Notes: generated by a model from the sequence alone, not told the origin. A stretch of 64,000 bases of DNA from Flavisolibacter nicotianae (GCF_003628535.1 NZ_RBCI01000004.1:496001-560000); one strand, 5' to 3'. Counted from the first letter of the stretch, positions 43,736 through 52,228 are shown. Numbers and translations: made by a program.

Positions 43736-45388
43736 TTAGTTTTTCGTCACTGCACCCGCATCATGCACCACTTGACCGCCTACCATCGTGAGTACGCTGA
43801 CTGTCTTTGGCAAATCCTGCAGGGGGCCGGTAAAAATGTCTTGCGAAAGCACAGCCAGATCTGCCAGCATACCCGCCCTGAGCATACCTTTTTCCGTTTC
43901 GCTGGATTCCGCATAAGCCGATCCCCTGGTATAAGCGATGACAGCCTGCTCCCGGGTAATGGCTTCGTGCGGGTTGGTTGGATGCAGTGCGGCAAACATG
44001 ATGTTCAAAAACGGATTGTTGGGACCATCTGAGCCGATGGCGACAGGTATGCCCGCTTCGATCAGCGACCGCAACGGCTGGTAGTGCCGGCTTCTCTCCT
44101 CGCCGATCCGTGCATGATTGACCTCTGCAAACGTAAAATGCGCCGGGTTTACAACGGCGACGATCCCCATCTGCCTGACCGTTTCCCATTGGTCTTGCAG
44201 CATACCGTCGGCATGTTCAAATCGAACCCGTTTTCCGTTCCAGGTTTGCATACTGGCTGCCTTTCTCATTTCGGCAAGAACCAAATTGGGTGTTGAGTCT
44301 CCCACGATGTGCAGCAGCAATTGCTCCTTGCTGCGGAGCGCTTCTGCAAGCAGCTTGCGAAGGGTATCGGGTGGGAAATTGAGCGCTCCCTTCCACCCTG
44401 TCCTGTCGCTGTAACTGGCACGCATCAGGGCACCTCGTTCAAGCGGTGTCGCATCGAGCACCCATTTCATGCCATCAACCCGCAAATGAGTGGTTGGCGG
44501 ATATTGCATGCTCCACTGGGACAATTCGCGGCCGGCCGGGTTGCTGCCCGGAAAACGAATGACCCGGATCCGGATGGGTAGTTGCGCCGCCCTGATCACC
44601 CGGACTGTTTTATCGAGTTCCAATGCCGTTGCCATGTCCTGCACACTGGTGATTCCCCAACGAACGGCATTCTCGCTGTAGCGTCGAAACCCTGCGACAA
44701 ATACGCTGTCGGGAACGGAAGCGAACCATTTGCGCAAGACGCCAAATTCTGCGTATTCACGCAAAAGACCGGAAATACGACGCGAGTTTCCTATGCGCTC
44801 ATAATAGCCACCCACGGGGTCTTCTGCTGTATCCGGCAGGCCAAGCATCTGCATGGCTTTGGTGTTGATGATGGTGCCATGTCCCCAGGGTGCAGTAAGA
44901 ATAACCGGGTGATCCGGCGACACGGCATCCAAAGCCGTCCTGCGGGCTGCTGTATCTTCCAGCAGCCGAAGACCAAGGTTACCCTGAATGAGGCTGCCTT
45001 TCGGCAGTTGTTTGACAACCACAGCCAGCGAATCGAGCACCTGGGCCAGTGTAGGGCCGGAAAGCATGGGTTCTGTAAATGCGATAAACCGCCCAACCGG
45101 CGTACCAAACCCAATATGATCATGCGCATCGTTGATGCCGGGGATAACGGTTCGTCCACCCAGATCCATCCGGATTGTTTTTTGGTTGGCCAATTTTTCA
45201 ATCGAGGCCGTTGTTCCGACGGCCAGAATCCTGTCGCCTTTGATCGCCACCGCTTCCGCATAGGGCTGCGTGGGGTCCGCCGTAAAAATCTTCCCATGGG
45301 TAAAAATGAAATCGGGAGCTTGTGCCTGTACATGGTGTGCAAGCGCTCCACAAAAAACCAGTAAAAGGATTTGATACGCTTTGGTCAT
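43736..45388 (-). CDS. Secreted amidohydrolase of the YtcJ-like family
   Basis: 550 residues with a signal peptide (1-22, ending HHVQAQ). Sequence landmarks of the amidohydrolase-3 group: IFTHGKIFTADPTQPYAEAVAIKGDRILAVG, metal ligands HDH in GINDAHDHIGFG, HIVGDSTPN and FEHADGM for later His residues, PVAIGSDGPNNPF with the conserved Asp, and ITREQAVIAYTRGSAYAE at the end. It hydrolyses an unknown amide or related bond in the periplasm. An AraC-type regulator gene lies 65 bases upstream in the same direction and could control it or be cotranscribed. Confidence 0.9.
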   Translation of the reverse strand: MTKAYQILLLVFCGALAHHVQAQAPDFIFTHGKIFTADPTQPYAEAVAIKGDRILAVGTTASIEKLANQKTIRMDLGGRTVIPGINDAHDHIGFGTPVGRFIAFTEPMLSGPTLAQVLDSLAVVVKQLPKGSLIQGNLGLRLLEDTAARRTALDAVSPDHPVILTAPWGHGTIINTKAMQMLGLPDTAEDPVGGYYERIGNSRRISGLLREYAEFGVLRKWFASVPDSVFVAGFRRYSENAVRWGITSVQDMATALELDKTVRVIRAAQLPIRIRVIRFPGSNPAGRELSQWSMQYPPTTHLRVDGMKWVLDATPLERGALMRASYSDRTGWKGALNFPPDTLRKLLAEALRSKEQLLLHIVGDSTPNLVLAEMRKAASMQTWNGKRVRFEHADGMLQDQWETVRQMGIVAVVNPAHFTFAEVNHARIGEERSRHYQPLRSLIEAGIPVAIGSDGPNNPFLNIMFAALHPTNPHEAITREQAVIAYTRGSAYAESSETEKGMLRAGMLADLAVLSQDIFTGPLQDLPKTVSVLTMVGGQVVHDAGAVTKN

Positions 45389-45453
45389 ACTGTTTGCATT
45401 AAGAAGCCAAAGCTCGTTACCGCGTTGGGCTCGAAATAGTACAAACGCGACAT

Positions 45454-46281
45454 TTATAAACGCAGATCGGCCTGCAGGCGGGATGGTGTTTTCGCCAGTT
45501 CCTTGTCGACAACGGAGGGAGTTACACCGGCAAATACTTTGAAATCGCGGATGAAATGCATTTGATCGAAGTAACCCGCTGCATGCGCAATGGACGTCCA
45601 GCTAATTGCAGGATTGGCTTCCCGCATCCGGTAGGCTTTTGAAAATCGGATAATCCGCGAAAACAGTTTGGGAGAAAGGCCAATGCGCTCTTTGCATTTG
45701 CGCTCAAATTGCCGGAAGCTTAGACAGGATTGGTTTGCCAGGTAGTCGAGGGACAGGTTGCTGCCGGCCCGCATCAATGCCTGCATCGCTTTGTCGAAAT
45801 GCAATTCCGGTTTTGTTTTGGGAAGGTAGCGAAGCAGAAAGCTTTCAACAATCTGCTTCATCTCGGTGAAGTCTGTTGCAAGACCCAACTGCTCATTCAC
45901 ATCCCGCACACCGCCGCCCAGAAAATCCTGTGAGGGTATGGTGTAATCGACCATTTCGTGCAATGGCAGGTGCAAAAGCCGGTGCAGCCCGCCCGGATGA
46001 AAACCAACCCTTATGACGAGGTGATTGTAGCCGAGTGAAAGATTCACTCTTTCCACCTGCGGACCGACAAGAATACTTGGCTGGCAGGTGAATGTTGTGC
46101 CCTGTTCAGGAAAATGAACGACCAGGGGATCACGGGGATAAAAATAAAGGCTATGTTCCGGGATTGCGGGAAAAAGATTGACAGGCAAATCTGTATCACG
46201 ATCGTATTGGTGGCTATAGATCATGATGTTGCTCACGATCTCCTGTAACAAAGGGTGGGGCTGATAAAAACGGCAAACCAT
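45454..46281 (-). CDS. AraC-family transcriptional regulator
   Basis: 275 residues. The N-terminal 150 residues form the ligand-sensing domain common in Bacteroidota (YQPHPLLQEIVSNIMIY, FFPAIPEHSLYFYPRDPLVV-like pattern, VRVGFHPGGLHRLLHLPLHEM). The C-terminal AraC domain has both helix-turn-helix units: LDYLANQSCLSFRQFERKCKERIGLSPKLFSRIIRF and AISWTSIAHAAGYFDQMHFIRDFKVFAGVTPS. It probably regulates the downstream amidohydrolase gene, an inference from position only. Confidence 0.92.
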   Translation of the reverse strand: MVCRFYQPHPLLQEIVSNIMIYSHQYDRDTDLPVNLFPAIPEHSLYFYPRDPLVVHFPEQGTTFTCQPSILVGPQVERVNLSLGYNHLVIRVGFHPGGLHRLLHLPLHEMVDYTIPSQDFLGGGVRDVNEQLGLATDFTEMKQIVESFLLRYLPKTKPELHFDKAMQALMRAGSNLSLDYLANQSCLSFRQFERKCKERIGLSPKLFSRIIRFSKAYRMREANPAISWTSIAHAAGYFDQMHFIRDFKVFAGVTPSVVDKELAKTPSRLQADLRL

Positions 46282-46365
46282 AGCTTTTCGCGAAGGAGAA
46301 AAGATACAGCAAATGTGTCATATCAAACCAGTGCACTCACCCGGTTGCGGCGGAAAAGGATGGGA

Positions 46366-46401
46366 TAAAAAAAGAAAGCGACAACTTTCGTTATCGCTTT
46401 T
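46366..46401 (-). terminator. Terminator after tRNA-Asp
   Basis: AAAGCGATAAC and GTTGTCGCTTT pair (one T-G pair) around GAAA, followed by CTTTTTTT on the minus strand, four bases past the tRNA 3' end. Confidence 0.88.
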
Positions 46402-46405
46402 CTTG

Positions 46406-46479
46406 CGGACCGGACGGGACTCGAACCCGCGACCTCCGCCGTGACAGGGCGGCATTCTAACCAACTGAACTACCGATCC
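46406..46479 (-). tRNA. tRNA-Asp (GTC)
   Basis: 74 bases. Acceptor GGATCGG pairs with CCGGTCC (one T-G pair), discriminator G. The D arm has AGTTCAGTTGGTTAGAATG, the anticodon loop is CTGTCAC within the CCGCC/GGCGG stem, giving GTC, and the T arm is CGGGTTCGAGTCCCG-like. CCA is not encoded. Confidence 0.96.
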
Positions 46480-46603
46480 TTTTTCCGTTGGGGTGGCAAA
46501 AATAGGAGTCTTTTCTTTTCTGCCAAAACAAAAATGCCTTTTTCAAAATTTTTTTTTCCTGCACGGCAATGAAGCTCAGTAAACAAGGCCATTTCACACG
46601 GCC

Positions 46604-46897
46604 TTATTCTGTCATTTCTTCCGTTTGAATGCTGTTTGGTAAAATAAAAAAACGGCCCGGTGCTTTCCTGATTTTGCAACGAATGCGCATTCCTTCCCTC
46701 AGCGTTTTTGCAACGGTGTCCACAACATTGATCACGATCTCTTTCAGAGAGGAATCGAGAAAGCCGCCGGGTCCCTCGAGCTGTTCGACATTCTCCAGCT
46801 TTACCAGCAAACGGAAAAAATTATCCAATTGTTTGTCCTTCTCTTTGGCTTTGACGATGCCCTCGATCCGGAATTGGTTGGGAACGATAGAAACCAT
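46604..46897 (-). CDS. Hypothetical protein, 97 residues, linked to the M6 metalloprotease gene
   Basis: No family recognised. The sequence is a compact alpha/beta domain: VPNQFRIEGIVKAKEKDKQL, FFRLLVKLENVEQLEGPGGFLD, LKEIVINVVDTVAKTLREGM and RIRCKIRKAPGRFFI. No signal or membrane segment. It begins eight bases after the metalloprotease stop, so the two are cotranscribed and perhaps act together, for example as a chaperone or inhibitor; this is a guess from position. A short GC hairpin (46585-46605) overlaps the stop codon and lacks a U-tract. Confidence 0.6.
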   Translation of the reverse strand: MVSIVPNQFRIEGIVKAKEKDKQLDNFFRLLVKLENVEQLEGPGGFLDSSLKEIVINVVDTVAKTLREGMRIRCKIRKAPGRFFILPNSIQTEEMTE

Positions 46898-46905
46898 GTT
46901 CAGGT

Positions 46906-48384
46906 TTATTTTGCGAGCCTTTTCTTTTTTGCGGCCGACTTTGTCTGCGCCGCCTTTACCGCTTTTGCGGCTTTTGCTTTCTGTGCCGATACATACAAAT
47001 CAGCGTGAACCGTTGCACCGCTTTTCCGGATGTTGTTTACCTGCACACCTGTCTCCACATTGCCATACGAAAGCGAATTGGGCACTGATGATTTGGTAAA
47101 AGATTTGTTCCTTGCCACTCCCGGGTAACAGTCGCCGTCGTCGCCGCGGTTGTTGCCGCTTTCGAGGTCTTTGTTTCCATCGGCCTGCATCAGCGCAACA
47201 CGGTAATGCAGCTCGTTGCTGTTGCCATCGATGCTGTCATCGATGTGCCAGATCAAAAGGCCACCGCCGGGGATGAATTTGTCGTAATTTTTTTGCTCCC
47301 GGTTTTCGACCAGGAAATATTCATTGCTTAAAATCCCCCCTTTCCACAAGCGGTAAACGGTTTTACTTTTTTGAACCGGGTCGATTTTTACCTTGTCTTC
47401 ATTCTTTACCTGGTTGATCACCATCGCCCAGCCCTGCTGCGCTTTGCACCAGGCGCATGGATGTGCCGGGGTATTGCCGTTGCCGTTCCAGCTACCACCA
47501 CCCATTAGGCACCAGTCGCCCACACCTTCACTCGAATAATCCGTATCGTACAGGTCGGGGAAGCCAAAAAGCAGGTGCCCCAGTTCGTGTGCACACACAC
47601 CCAGTTTGCAGTCTTCCGGCACCGTGAGGTATGCATAAATATTGACCGTACCGGCATTGAAAACTTTTGGCAGCAGCCATTTGTGACTCCAGATGTCCCA
47701 CTTGCTAGCTGTTTCTTCTGCACCCCGCCCGGCGTGGATGACCACAAAGGCATCCACGTAGCCATTGCCGTCGTTGTCGTATTTGGAAAAATCCATTTTC
47801 GTTACGGCAATTTTGGCTGCATCTTCTGCCATGGTCCGCGCATTGGGCTGGGCAGACCCGGTGCCGCTGGCCCCATTCGCATACTCACGCAATTTGCGGG
47901 GCAATGTAATTGGTCCAATCACCTGCCCTTCGATGGAAACGGCTTTCCCCGTTACCTCCTTGTAATAATCGCGAACACTGCCGGACTTGTCGGAAAAGAA
48001 CAGCTCTTCGTAGTGCTTTTTGGTCTGCGTTATTTTTTTATCGGGAAAATCCACCAATACCACGGCTACCCGAATGGCGCCGCGTAACGGCGACCGGCGC
48101 GATGCATGCGTGCGCACAGCCATTGCAGATGTACCCAATGGAAAAACATTGCCCGGCATAATAAGCCCATCGTTGAAGCCCACCCGGGTTTCCTGCTTCG
48201 AGGTCAGAAGATTCGACAAGACGTTGTCGGACGCAAGATTCCGCATCCGGGCCAAGTCTCTTTTCAGCATTTCCCTGACTTCCGGGCTGGGTGAGATGAG
48301 GCAACGTTCGCCGTCATTACTGGCTGCTGCGGCCTTGTAAACGGCCAATAGGTCTTCGACACTGCCTTTGATTTTCTTTCTCAT
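46906..48384 (-). CDS. M6-family (immune inhibitor A-like) metalloprotease without visible signal peptide
   Basis: 492 residues. The zinc motif is HELGHLLFGFPDLYDTDYSS, with Glu catalytic and the two His plus a downstream Asp or His as ligands, typical of M6. Further family features are VVLVDFPDKKITQTKKHYEELFF, DGNGYVDAFVVIHAGRGAEET (a calcium-site-like DxDGNGxxD) and GDWCLMGGGSWNG. The start MRKKIKGSVEDLLAVYKAA has no hydrophobic signal, unlike secreted M6 proteases, and the C-terminus is a lysine/alanine tail (KAAQTKSAAKKKRLAK). It may act inside the cell, or leave it by another route. A small gene follows directly. Confidence 0.85.
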   Translation of the reverse strand: MRKKIKGSVEDLLAVYKAAAASNDGERCLISPSPEVREMLKRDLARMRNLASDNVLSNLLTSKQETRVGFNDGLIMPGNVFPLGTSAMAVRTHASRRSPLRGAIRVAVVLVDFPDKKITQTKKHYEELFFSDKSGSVRDYYKEVTGKAVSIEGQVIGPITLPRKLREYANGASGTGSAQPNARTMAEDAAKIAVTKMDFSKYDNDGNGYVDAFVVIHAGRGAEETASKWDIWSHKWLLPKVFNAGTVNIYAYLTVPEDCKLGVCAHELGHLLFGFPDLYDTDYSSEGVGDWCLMGGGSWNGNGNTPAHPCAWCKAQQGWAMVINQVKNEDKVKIDPVQKSKTVYRLWKGGILSNEYFLVENREQKNYDKFIPGGGLLIWHIDDSIDGNSNELHYRVALMQADGNKDLESGNNRGDDGDCYPGVARNKSFTKSSVPNSLSYGNVETGVQVNNIRKSGATVHADLYVSAQKAKAAKAVKAAQTKSAAKKKRLAK

Positions 48385-48593
48385 AACATGATTTTATGGT
48401 TTGATGAAATGGAAGGATCACTTTGGCTGAAAACGAAAAAACAAGGAAAAGAAGATCGCAAAGAACTGCGGGTCGAATGGAAGAAAGGTTTTTACCCGGA
48501 TTGGATGAGAAACTAAATGTAAAACAAAATTGAACAGGAATCTATGACGATGTACGGTTGCGGTTTCGCATCTGTCGAATAACGGAATGGCCA

Positions 48594-48620
48594 AAACAAA
48601 AAAGGAGCGAAATCCGCTCC
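48594..48620 (-). terminator. Terminator at the left end of the phage-derived gene set
   Basis: GGAGCG and CGCTCC with a five-base loop, followed by six T on the minus strand, 14 bases after the stop codon at 48634. Confidence 0.85.
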
Positions 48621-48633
48621 CCTTCTCTATTTC

Positions 48634-49254
48634 CTATCCACTTTGCCGTGTTGTCATATTGATCACTTCGCCCCGCTGGATGATTTCGCCAATTGACTTG
48701 ACTTCTCCAATTCGCGGGATGTCGTTCATCTTTTTATACGCCGCCTCCTGTTCCATCCGCAGCTTTTGGTAGGCTGCCGAACGATCGGTGCGGTACTGCT
48801 CCAATTTCTGCATGACGGCTGCATGTGTCAATACACTTTTAAACCGCCCGTATTTTCCTTGTTTTGCCCGCTCAAAAAAGACGATCAGGTCTTCGAGACC
48901 CAACTGGTCTTCGTAAGCGGCGAGGATGAGATCGCAGGCGCAGGCAGCAATCCGCGTCTCCGTTAATTTGGCACTTTTCGGCAACGGAATGCTGTAACAA
49001 AATTCCTGCAGGATCATCTTGATCAGCCGGTGTGCCCGCTTTAACCCGTATTCGTTGATCAGGCCCGGTATTCTTTCCGCCAGCGGCATGGAAAGTAAGC
49101 CTTCATAAAGGACCTCGTCGCCTTCTACAAACTGCTTCATGGCAAGGTTGGCGATTACCTCGTATTCCAGCGAACGGACATAGCGTTTGCCGGGAATGGG
49201 CCTCAGTTCCGGTTCTTTTCCTTCGATGGGAAGGATAGTATGTGTGCTCTTCAT
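48634..49254 (-). CDS. Phage-type hypothetical protein, 206 residues
   Basis: Starts at ATG 49254 behind a clear ribosome-binding site (AGGAG, spacing six), unusual for this window. The core LILAAYEDQLGLEDLIVFFERAKQGKYGRFKSVL followed by VMQKLEQYRTDRSAAYQK resembles small proteins common in Bacteroidota phages and integrative elements, in which a short region reads GxYG and leads into a long charged helix. The tail is a predicted coiled coil (YQKLRMEQEAAYKKM). Function unknown; a replication or packaging accessory role is possible. It is the last gene of the leftward phage-type set. Confidence 0.55.
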   Translation of the reverse strand: MKSTHTILPIEGKEPELRPIPGKRYVRSLEYEVIANLAMKQFVEGDEVLYEGLLSMPLAERIPGLINEYGLKRAHRLIKMILQEFCYSIPLPKSAKLTETRIAACACDLILAAYEDQLGLEDLIVFFERAKQGKYGRFKSVLTHAAVMQKLEQYRTDRSAAYQKLRMEQEAAYKKMNDIPRIGEVKSIGEIIQRGEVINMTTRQSG

Positions 49255-49374
49255 GATTTTCTCCTTTTTTTAGTAACCGTAATGCAGGGCAAAGCCAGTT
49301 TCAAGCATACCCAGGCACGAATGAACTTTTCCGTGATAACGAATTCGTTCGTCCCGACTGCACGCCTTTCGACC

Positions 49375-49656
49375 TTACGAGGCTTTTGCATAATTAATTC
49401 GCATGAGCTTCAGACGCTGGTACAGGCTGCCGACCACCAGAACTGCATTCATGTCGCTCAGCGCAACAGCATGCCACTGCTCGTCGCCGTCCATCACGTA
49501 GATTTCATCGGACGGGCTAACACAGGCAGCCCAGGCACTGAATGGCGGGGTATGCGGCGTGATTTTTACTTCCACCGCTGATTCGAAATACAGGTAGTCG
49601 TGACCGACCAGGTCTTTTACGATATCGACACATTCCTGGTAAATTGTCTTTGTCAT
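49375..49656 (-). CDS. Small phage-type hypothetical protein, 93 residues
   Basis: Product has an N-terminal helix (IYQECVDIVKDLVGHDY), a beta-rich middle (AVEVKITPHTPPFSAWAACV, DEIYVMDGDEQWHAV) and a C-terminal helix (VVGSLYQRLKLMRINYAK). No family recognised. The start codon overlaps the stop of the upstream gene by four bases (ATGA), so translation is coupled to it. Confidence 0.55.
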   Translation of the reverse strand: MTKTIYQECVDIVKDLVGHDYLYFESAVEVKITPHTPPFSAWAACVSPSDEIYVMDGDEQWHAVALSDMNAVLVVGSLYQRLKLMRINYAKAS

Positions 49657-50132
49657 TTTGCAAGTGTTATTCGATACGTTGATTTAGATGATTTCAGCGG
49701 TCCTTCCAGCATCTCTCCTGTTTCAGGATCAACGGCCACGCGGCCGGGTGAAAGGAGACGCAGCTTTTCTTCCAGGGCTTTTTTTTGCCTTTCGATTTCA
49801 AAACGTGCTGCCTCCAACTCCCGCCATTCGCCGTTGCCGGAATAATCGTACGAAACGCCGGCTTCGCACAATTCGATCTTTGCCCCCGAGGTTGTCACCA
49901 GCCGCCCGTGGTGTTTGGCCAGTTCGTCCCGCAGAAAGTTGATATAGCGTTCGTCTTTCCGCACGGCTTTTACAAATTCCTCCATCGACGCCAGGGCTTC
50001 GGCGACCTGGAAAACATTGCCATCTTCCAGGAGGACTTCCACCGAGTTGTCGGCCAGTTCGGCAATCTGCCGTTTGCTCAATCCTTCACGGATGGCCGGT
50101 AATGTATCAGGCTGCACTAAGTGTTTTGCCAT
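49653..50132 (-). CDS. Phage-type hypothetical protein, 159 residues
   Basis: Start ATG 50132 lies inside the end of the ATPase gene, a 26-base overlap. The protein has LPAIREGLSKRQIAELADNSVEVLLEDGN and YINFLRDELAKHHGRLVTTSGAKIELCEAGVSYDYSG, then a charged helix (ARFEIERQKKALEEKLRLLSPG) and a SKSTYRITL tail. This pattern recurs in Bacteroidota prophages next to recombination ATPases. A role beside recombination, for example in protecting or loading DNA, is possible, but no catalytic motif is visible. Confidence 0.6.
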   Translation of the reverse strand: MAKHLVQPDTLPAIREGLSKRQIAELADNSVEVLLEDGNVFQVAEALASMEEFVKAVRKDERYINFLRDELAKHHGRLVTTSGAKIELCEAGVSYDYSGNGEWRELEAARFEIERQKKALEEKLRLLSPGRVAVDPETGEMLEGPLKSSKSTYRITLAK

Positions 50133-50970
50133 TGATCTGATTTCTACGGTTAGCAATTAATTGCTGCAACAGCGGATTGGCGTCGATCTCTGTTTTGTTC
50201 TTGTGGTACAACTCCACCAATTCTTTGTGGGTAACACAGTTGTCCACTTTCTGGTACCAGTCGCTACCCGGCTTGATGACGTCAAACTGCTCTTCGCCCT
50301 GCTCGCACCATTGCGCTATCGTCTCGCCGGTTTTTTCCGACGGCACAAAGGCAGGCTTGTTCATAAACAGCCCTGTCCTGTCTTTCGACGCTGTTGCATT
50401 GTGATTGGTATCCATTTCAAGGTTGATGGTCAGTTCGTATTCAAATCCTTCGCGGGTGATTTCCTTCAGGCCGCCCTTCTCCACTTTTACCTTTCCATTA
50501 TTGTCTTTTGTCATTTCGTAATCCTGCTTGCGACGGACGGTAGTAATGATGTGCGCCGAGCTATGGATGATTGCATCGAGGAAGGCCTGGTGACGCGGCG
50601 TCACTTTCGCCCAGTCCTGGTACTTGCCGCCCAGTTGCTCAACGATCTCCAGGCAACCGCCTTTCCCGTCCCATTCGTGCGAAATGCTGTCCACAACGAT
50701 CACTTCCATCCCGGCTTTTTCACAGGAACGAATGGCTTCAATGTATCGCTCTGGTGTGAAGGGCGCCGTCAGCGGCAGCACATTGTAGTCGCCCAGGTGG
50801 GCATACAAATCGGCACTGCCGTTTTCGGTGTCGATAACAGCCACCTTGCTCAAGTCGCCTGTCAGGCCTTTCGCAATCTGAATGGCGCTGTAGGTTTTAC
50901 CGCCACCCGAAACGGCCGACAGCCCTAACCTGATTTTTGCTTTTTTTCGTGTTGCTTTCCGTAATTGCAT
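50107..50970 (-). CDS. Sak4-like phage recombination ATPase (AAA_24 family)
   Basis: 287 residues, no signal. The RecA-type core is clear: Walker A in LSAVSGGGKTYSAIQIAKGL, VIDTENGSADLYAH (typical of the AAA_24/Sak4 group), and Walker B in GMEVIVVDSISHEWDG. IITTVRRKQDYEMTKDN and TASKDRTGLFMNKP follow. Sak4 proteins assist single-strand annealing and recombination in phages, usually beside an SSB or a nuclease; neither is seen here. It is the second gene of the leftward set, followed by an overlapping gene. Divergent S24 repressor control is likely. Confidence 0.8.
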   Translation of the reverse strand: MQLRKATRKKAKIRLGLSAVSGGGKTYSAIQIAKGLTGDLSKVAVIDTENGSADLYAHLGDYNVLPLTAPFTPERYIEAIRSCEKAGMEVIVVDSISHEWDGKGGCLEIVEQLGGKYQDWAKVTPRHQAFLDAIIHSSAHIITTVRRKQDYEMTKDNNGKVKVEKGGLKEITREGFEYELTINLEMDTNHNATASKDRTGLFMNKPAFVPSEKTGETIAQWCEQGEEQFDVIKPGSDWYQKVDNCVTHKELVELYHKNKTEIDANPLLQQLIANRRNQINGKTLSAA

Positions 50971-51003
50971 TTTTATTTCGTTTTAATCGTACTTAATGTT
51001 GTT

Positions 51004-51076
51004 GCAGACAGCCGTCTACTATCAGCTTTTAGAAATTTGCCTTTGACCACTGCCGATTGCCGATAGCTGATACCAC
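51004..51076. repeat. Intergenic imperfect palindrome with degenerate heptads, copy A
   Basis: TATCAGCT (about 51018-51025) and AGCTGATA (about 51065-51072) are perfect inverted arms. Between them is GCCTTTGACCACTGCCGATT, closely related to the middle of the element at 59213. No coding content. Confidence 0.5.
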
Positions 51077-51082
51077 GCCGCA

Positions 51083-51385
51083 CTACGCCGCCCGGCCCAT
51101 GCCATTTTCAAATTCGTGGGCAAAGAAGCGGATCGAGGCTTCGATGATCTCGTCCATCCCGCCGGTCACTTCCAGCACCGGCTTGATATCTTTCCCAGCC
51201 CAGGTCACGGCATCGATGTCGACCGAGTAGCGGTCGAAGATGTCGAGTCGCGAAGCGGAAGGATTGAAGTAACCCACACCTTCCACCTGCAGGTCACCGA
51301 CATGCTCTGTAACGATCGTTAAGTTCCGGACGACTTTGTGTTTGAGCGGAAATGAAAACCGGAAATCCCGTGCTGTATTTTTCAT
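51083..51385 (-). CDS. Hypothetical protein, 100 residues, first gene of the phage-type set
   Basis: Product: KNTARDFRFSFPLKHKVVRNL, then a beta-rich stretch and the tail EVTGGMDEIIEASIRFFAHEF. No family recognised. The start codon lies just at the edge of the operator array, directly facing the S24 repressor gene, so it is probably the first gene repressed by it. A 112-base gap with a repeat element follows before the Sak4-like gene. Confidence 0.5.
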   Translation of the reverse strand: MKNTARDFRFSFPLKHKVVRNLTIVTEHVGDLQVEGVGYFNPSASRLDIFDRYSVDIDAVTWAGKDIKPVLEVTGGMDEIIEASIRFFAHEFENGMGRAA

Positions 51386-51391
51386 TGTTTG

Positions 51392-51480
51392 AAATTGTGA
51401 AGTTTCTGGTTAAATTTGTGAAGACTAAGGTACGAATAATTCACATTTTGCACACGTAATTCACATTTTTATTCACAAAT
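51392..51480. promoter_or_regulatory. Array of five GTGAA/TTCAC half-sites between divergent phage-type genes
   Basis: AATTGTGAA (51393-51401) and AATTTGTGAA (51413-51422) on one strand, then AATTCACATTTT (51438-51449), AATTCACATTTTT (51458-51470) and ATTCACAAAT (51471-51480) in the inverted sense. Consensus arm AATTTGTGAA. The region is AT-rich and sits between the repressor start (51491) and the first leftward gene (51385), the expected place for CI-type operators overlapping both promoters. Confidence 0.7.
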
Positions 51481-51490
51481 ACTTAACGCC

Positions 51491-52228
51491 ATGTTTGACT
51501 CTTACAATCTATTAGAAATCAGAGAATTATATGGACTTAGCCAGACCGACTTGGCCAAGCGGCTAGCCATTACAAGGGAGGTCGTGAATAAAATGGAAAA
51601 AGGGAAAATGAAGGTTTCGAAACGAACAGCGGCGAGGCTGCAAACCTTCCTGCAGGAACATCCTTATGGCTTTTATTCCGGCGATGTGAATATTTTGGGT
51701 AAAAGTTCACAAACCAGCGAAAAAAAGCGCAGCACCCTTCCCTTTCAAAAGCAGCTTTTGGAAGAGAAAAATACCAGCACGCCTTTTTGGGTTCCGCTTG
51801 TAGGCATTAAGGCGCAGGCAGGCTACGTGAAAGGGTTCGAGGAGGTTGATTACATCGACACACTGGAGCAATACTCCCTTCTTCCCGGCGTCAACCCGAT
51901 CGGCGCCGTATGGCGTTATTTTGAAGTGGATGGCGACAGCATGGAGCCTACCTTCGGCAGTGGCGACATCGTGCTGGCCACCATGGTTCCGCACGAAGAC
52001 TGGAACGACATTAAAAACTTTTCCGTGTATGTGATCCTGACCGCCGATCAGTTGCTGATCAAACGTCTTTACCGAAAATCGGAAACAGAATGGGTGCTGA
52101 TCTCCGACAACGAAGACGTGGCACCGCAGCTTGTTTTGCCGGTGGAAAAGGTCAAACAACTCTGGTTGTTTCGCCGGCAGATCCGCAGCCGGGCACCGCA
52201 ACCAAAAGAAGTGAAGATTACCGCGTAG
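51491..52228 (+). CDS. S24-family phage-type repressor (XRE HTH plus self-cleaving peptidase)
   Basis: 245 residues. Residues 7-60 are an XRE-type helix-turn-helix (LLEIRELYGLSQTDLAKRLAITREVVNKMEKGKMKVS). The C-terminal half is a LexA/CI-type S24 domain: VPLVGIKAQAGYVKGFEE before the catalytic part (a cleavage-site-like region), the Ser in FEVDGDSMEPTFGSGD, and the Lys in DQLLIKRLYRK. Such repressors cleave themselves when RecA is activated, so the facing genes should be induced by DNA damage. The start is 11 bases beyond the last half-site, implying autoregulation. Confidence 0.93.
   Translation: MFDSYNLLEIRELYGLSQTDLAKRLAITREVVNKMEKGKMKVSKRTAARLQTFLQEHPYGFYSGDVNILGKSSQTSEKKRSTLPFQKQLLEEKNTSTPFWVPLVGIKAQAGYVKGFEEVDYIDTLEQYSLLPGVNPIGAVWRYFEVDGDSMEPTFGSGDIVLATMVPHEDWNDIKNFSVYVILTADQLLIKRLYRKSETEWVLISDNEDVAPQLVLPVEKVKQLWLFRRQIRSRAPQPKEVKITA

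Noticed and set aside
46585-46605. Hairpin AAGGCC/GGCCTT as a terminator after the 97-residue gene
   Set aside because: It overlaps the stop codon and is not followed by a T-run.
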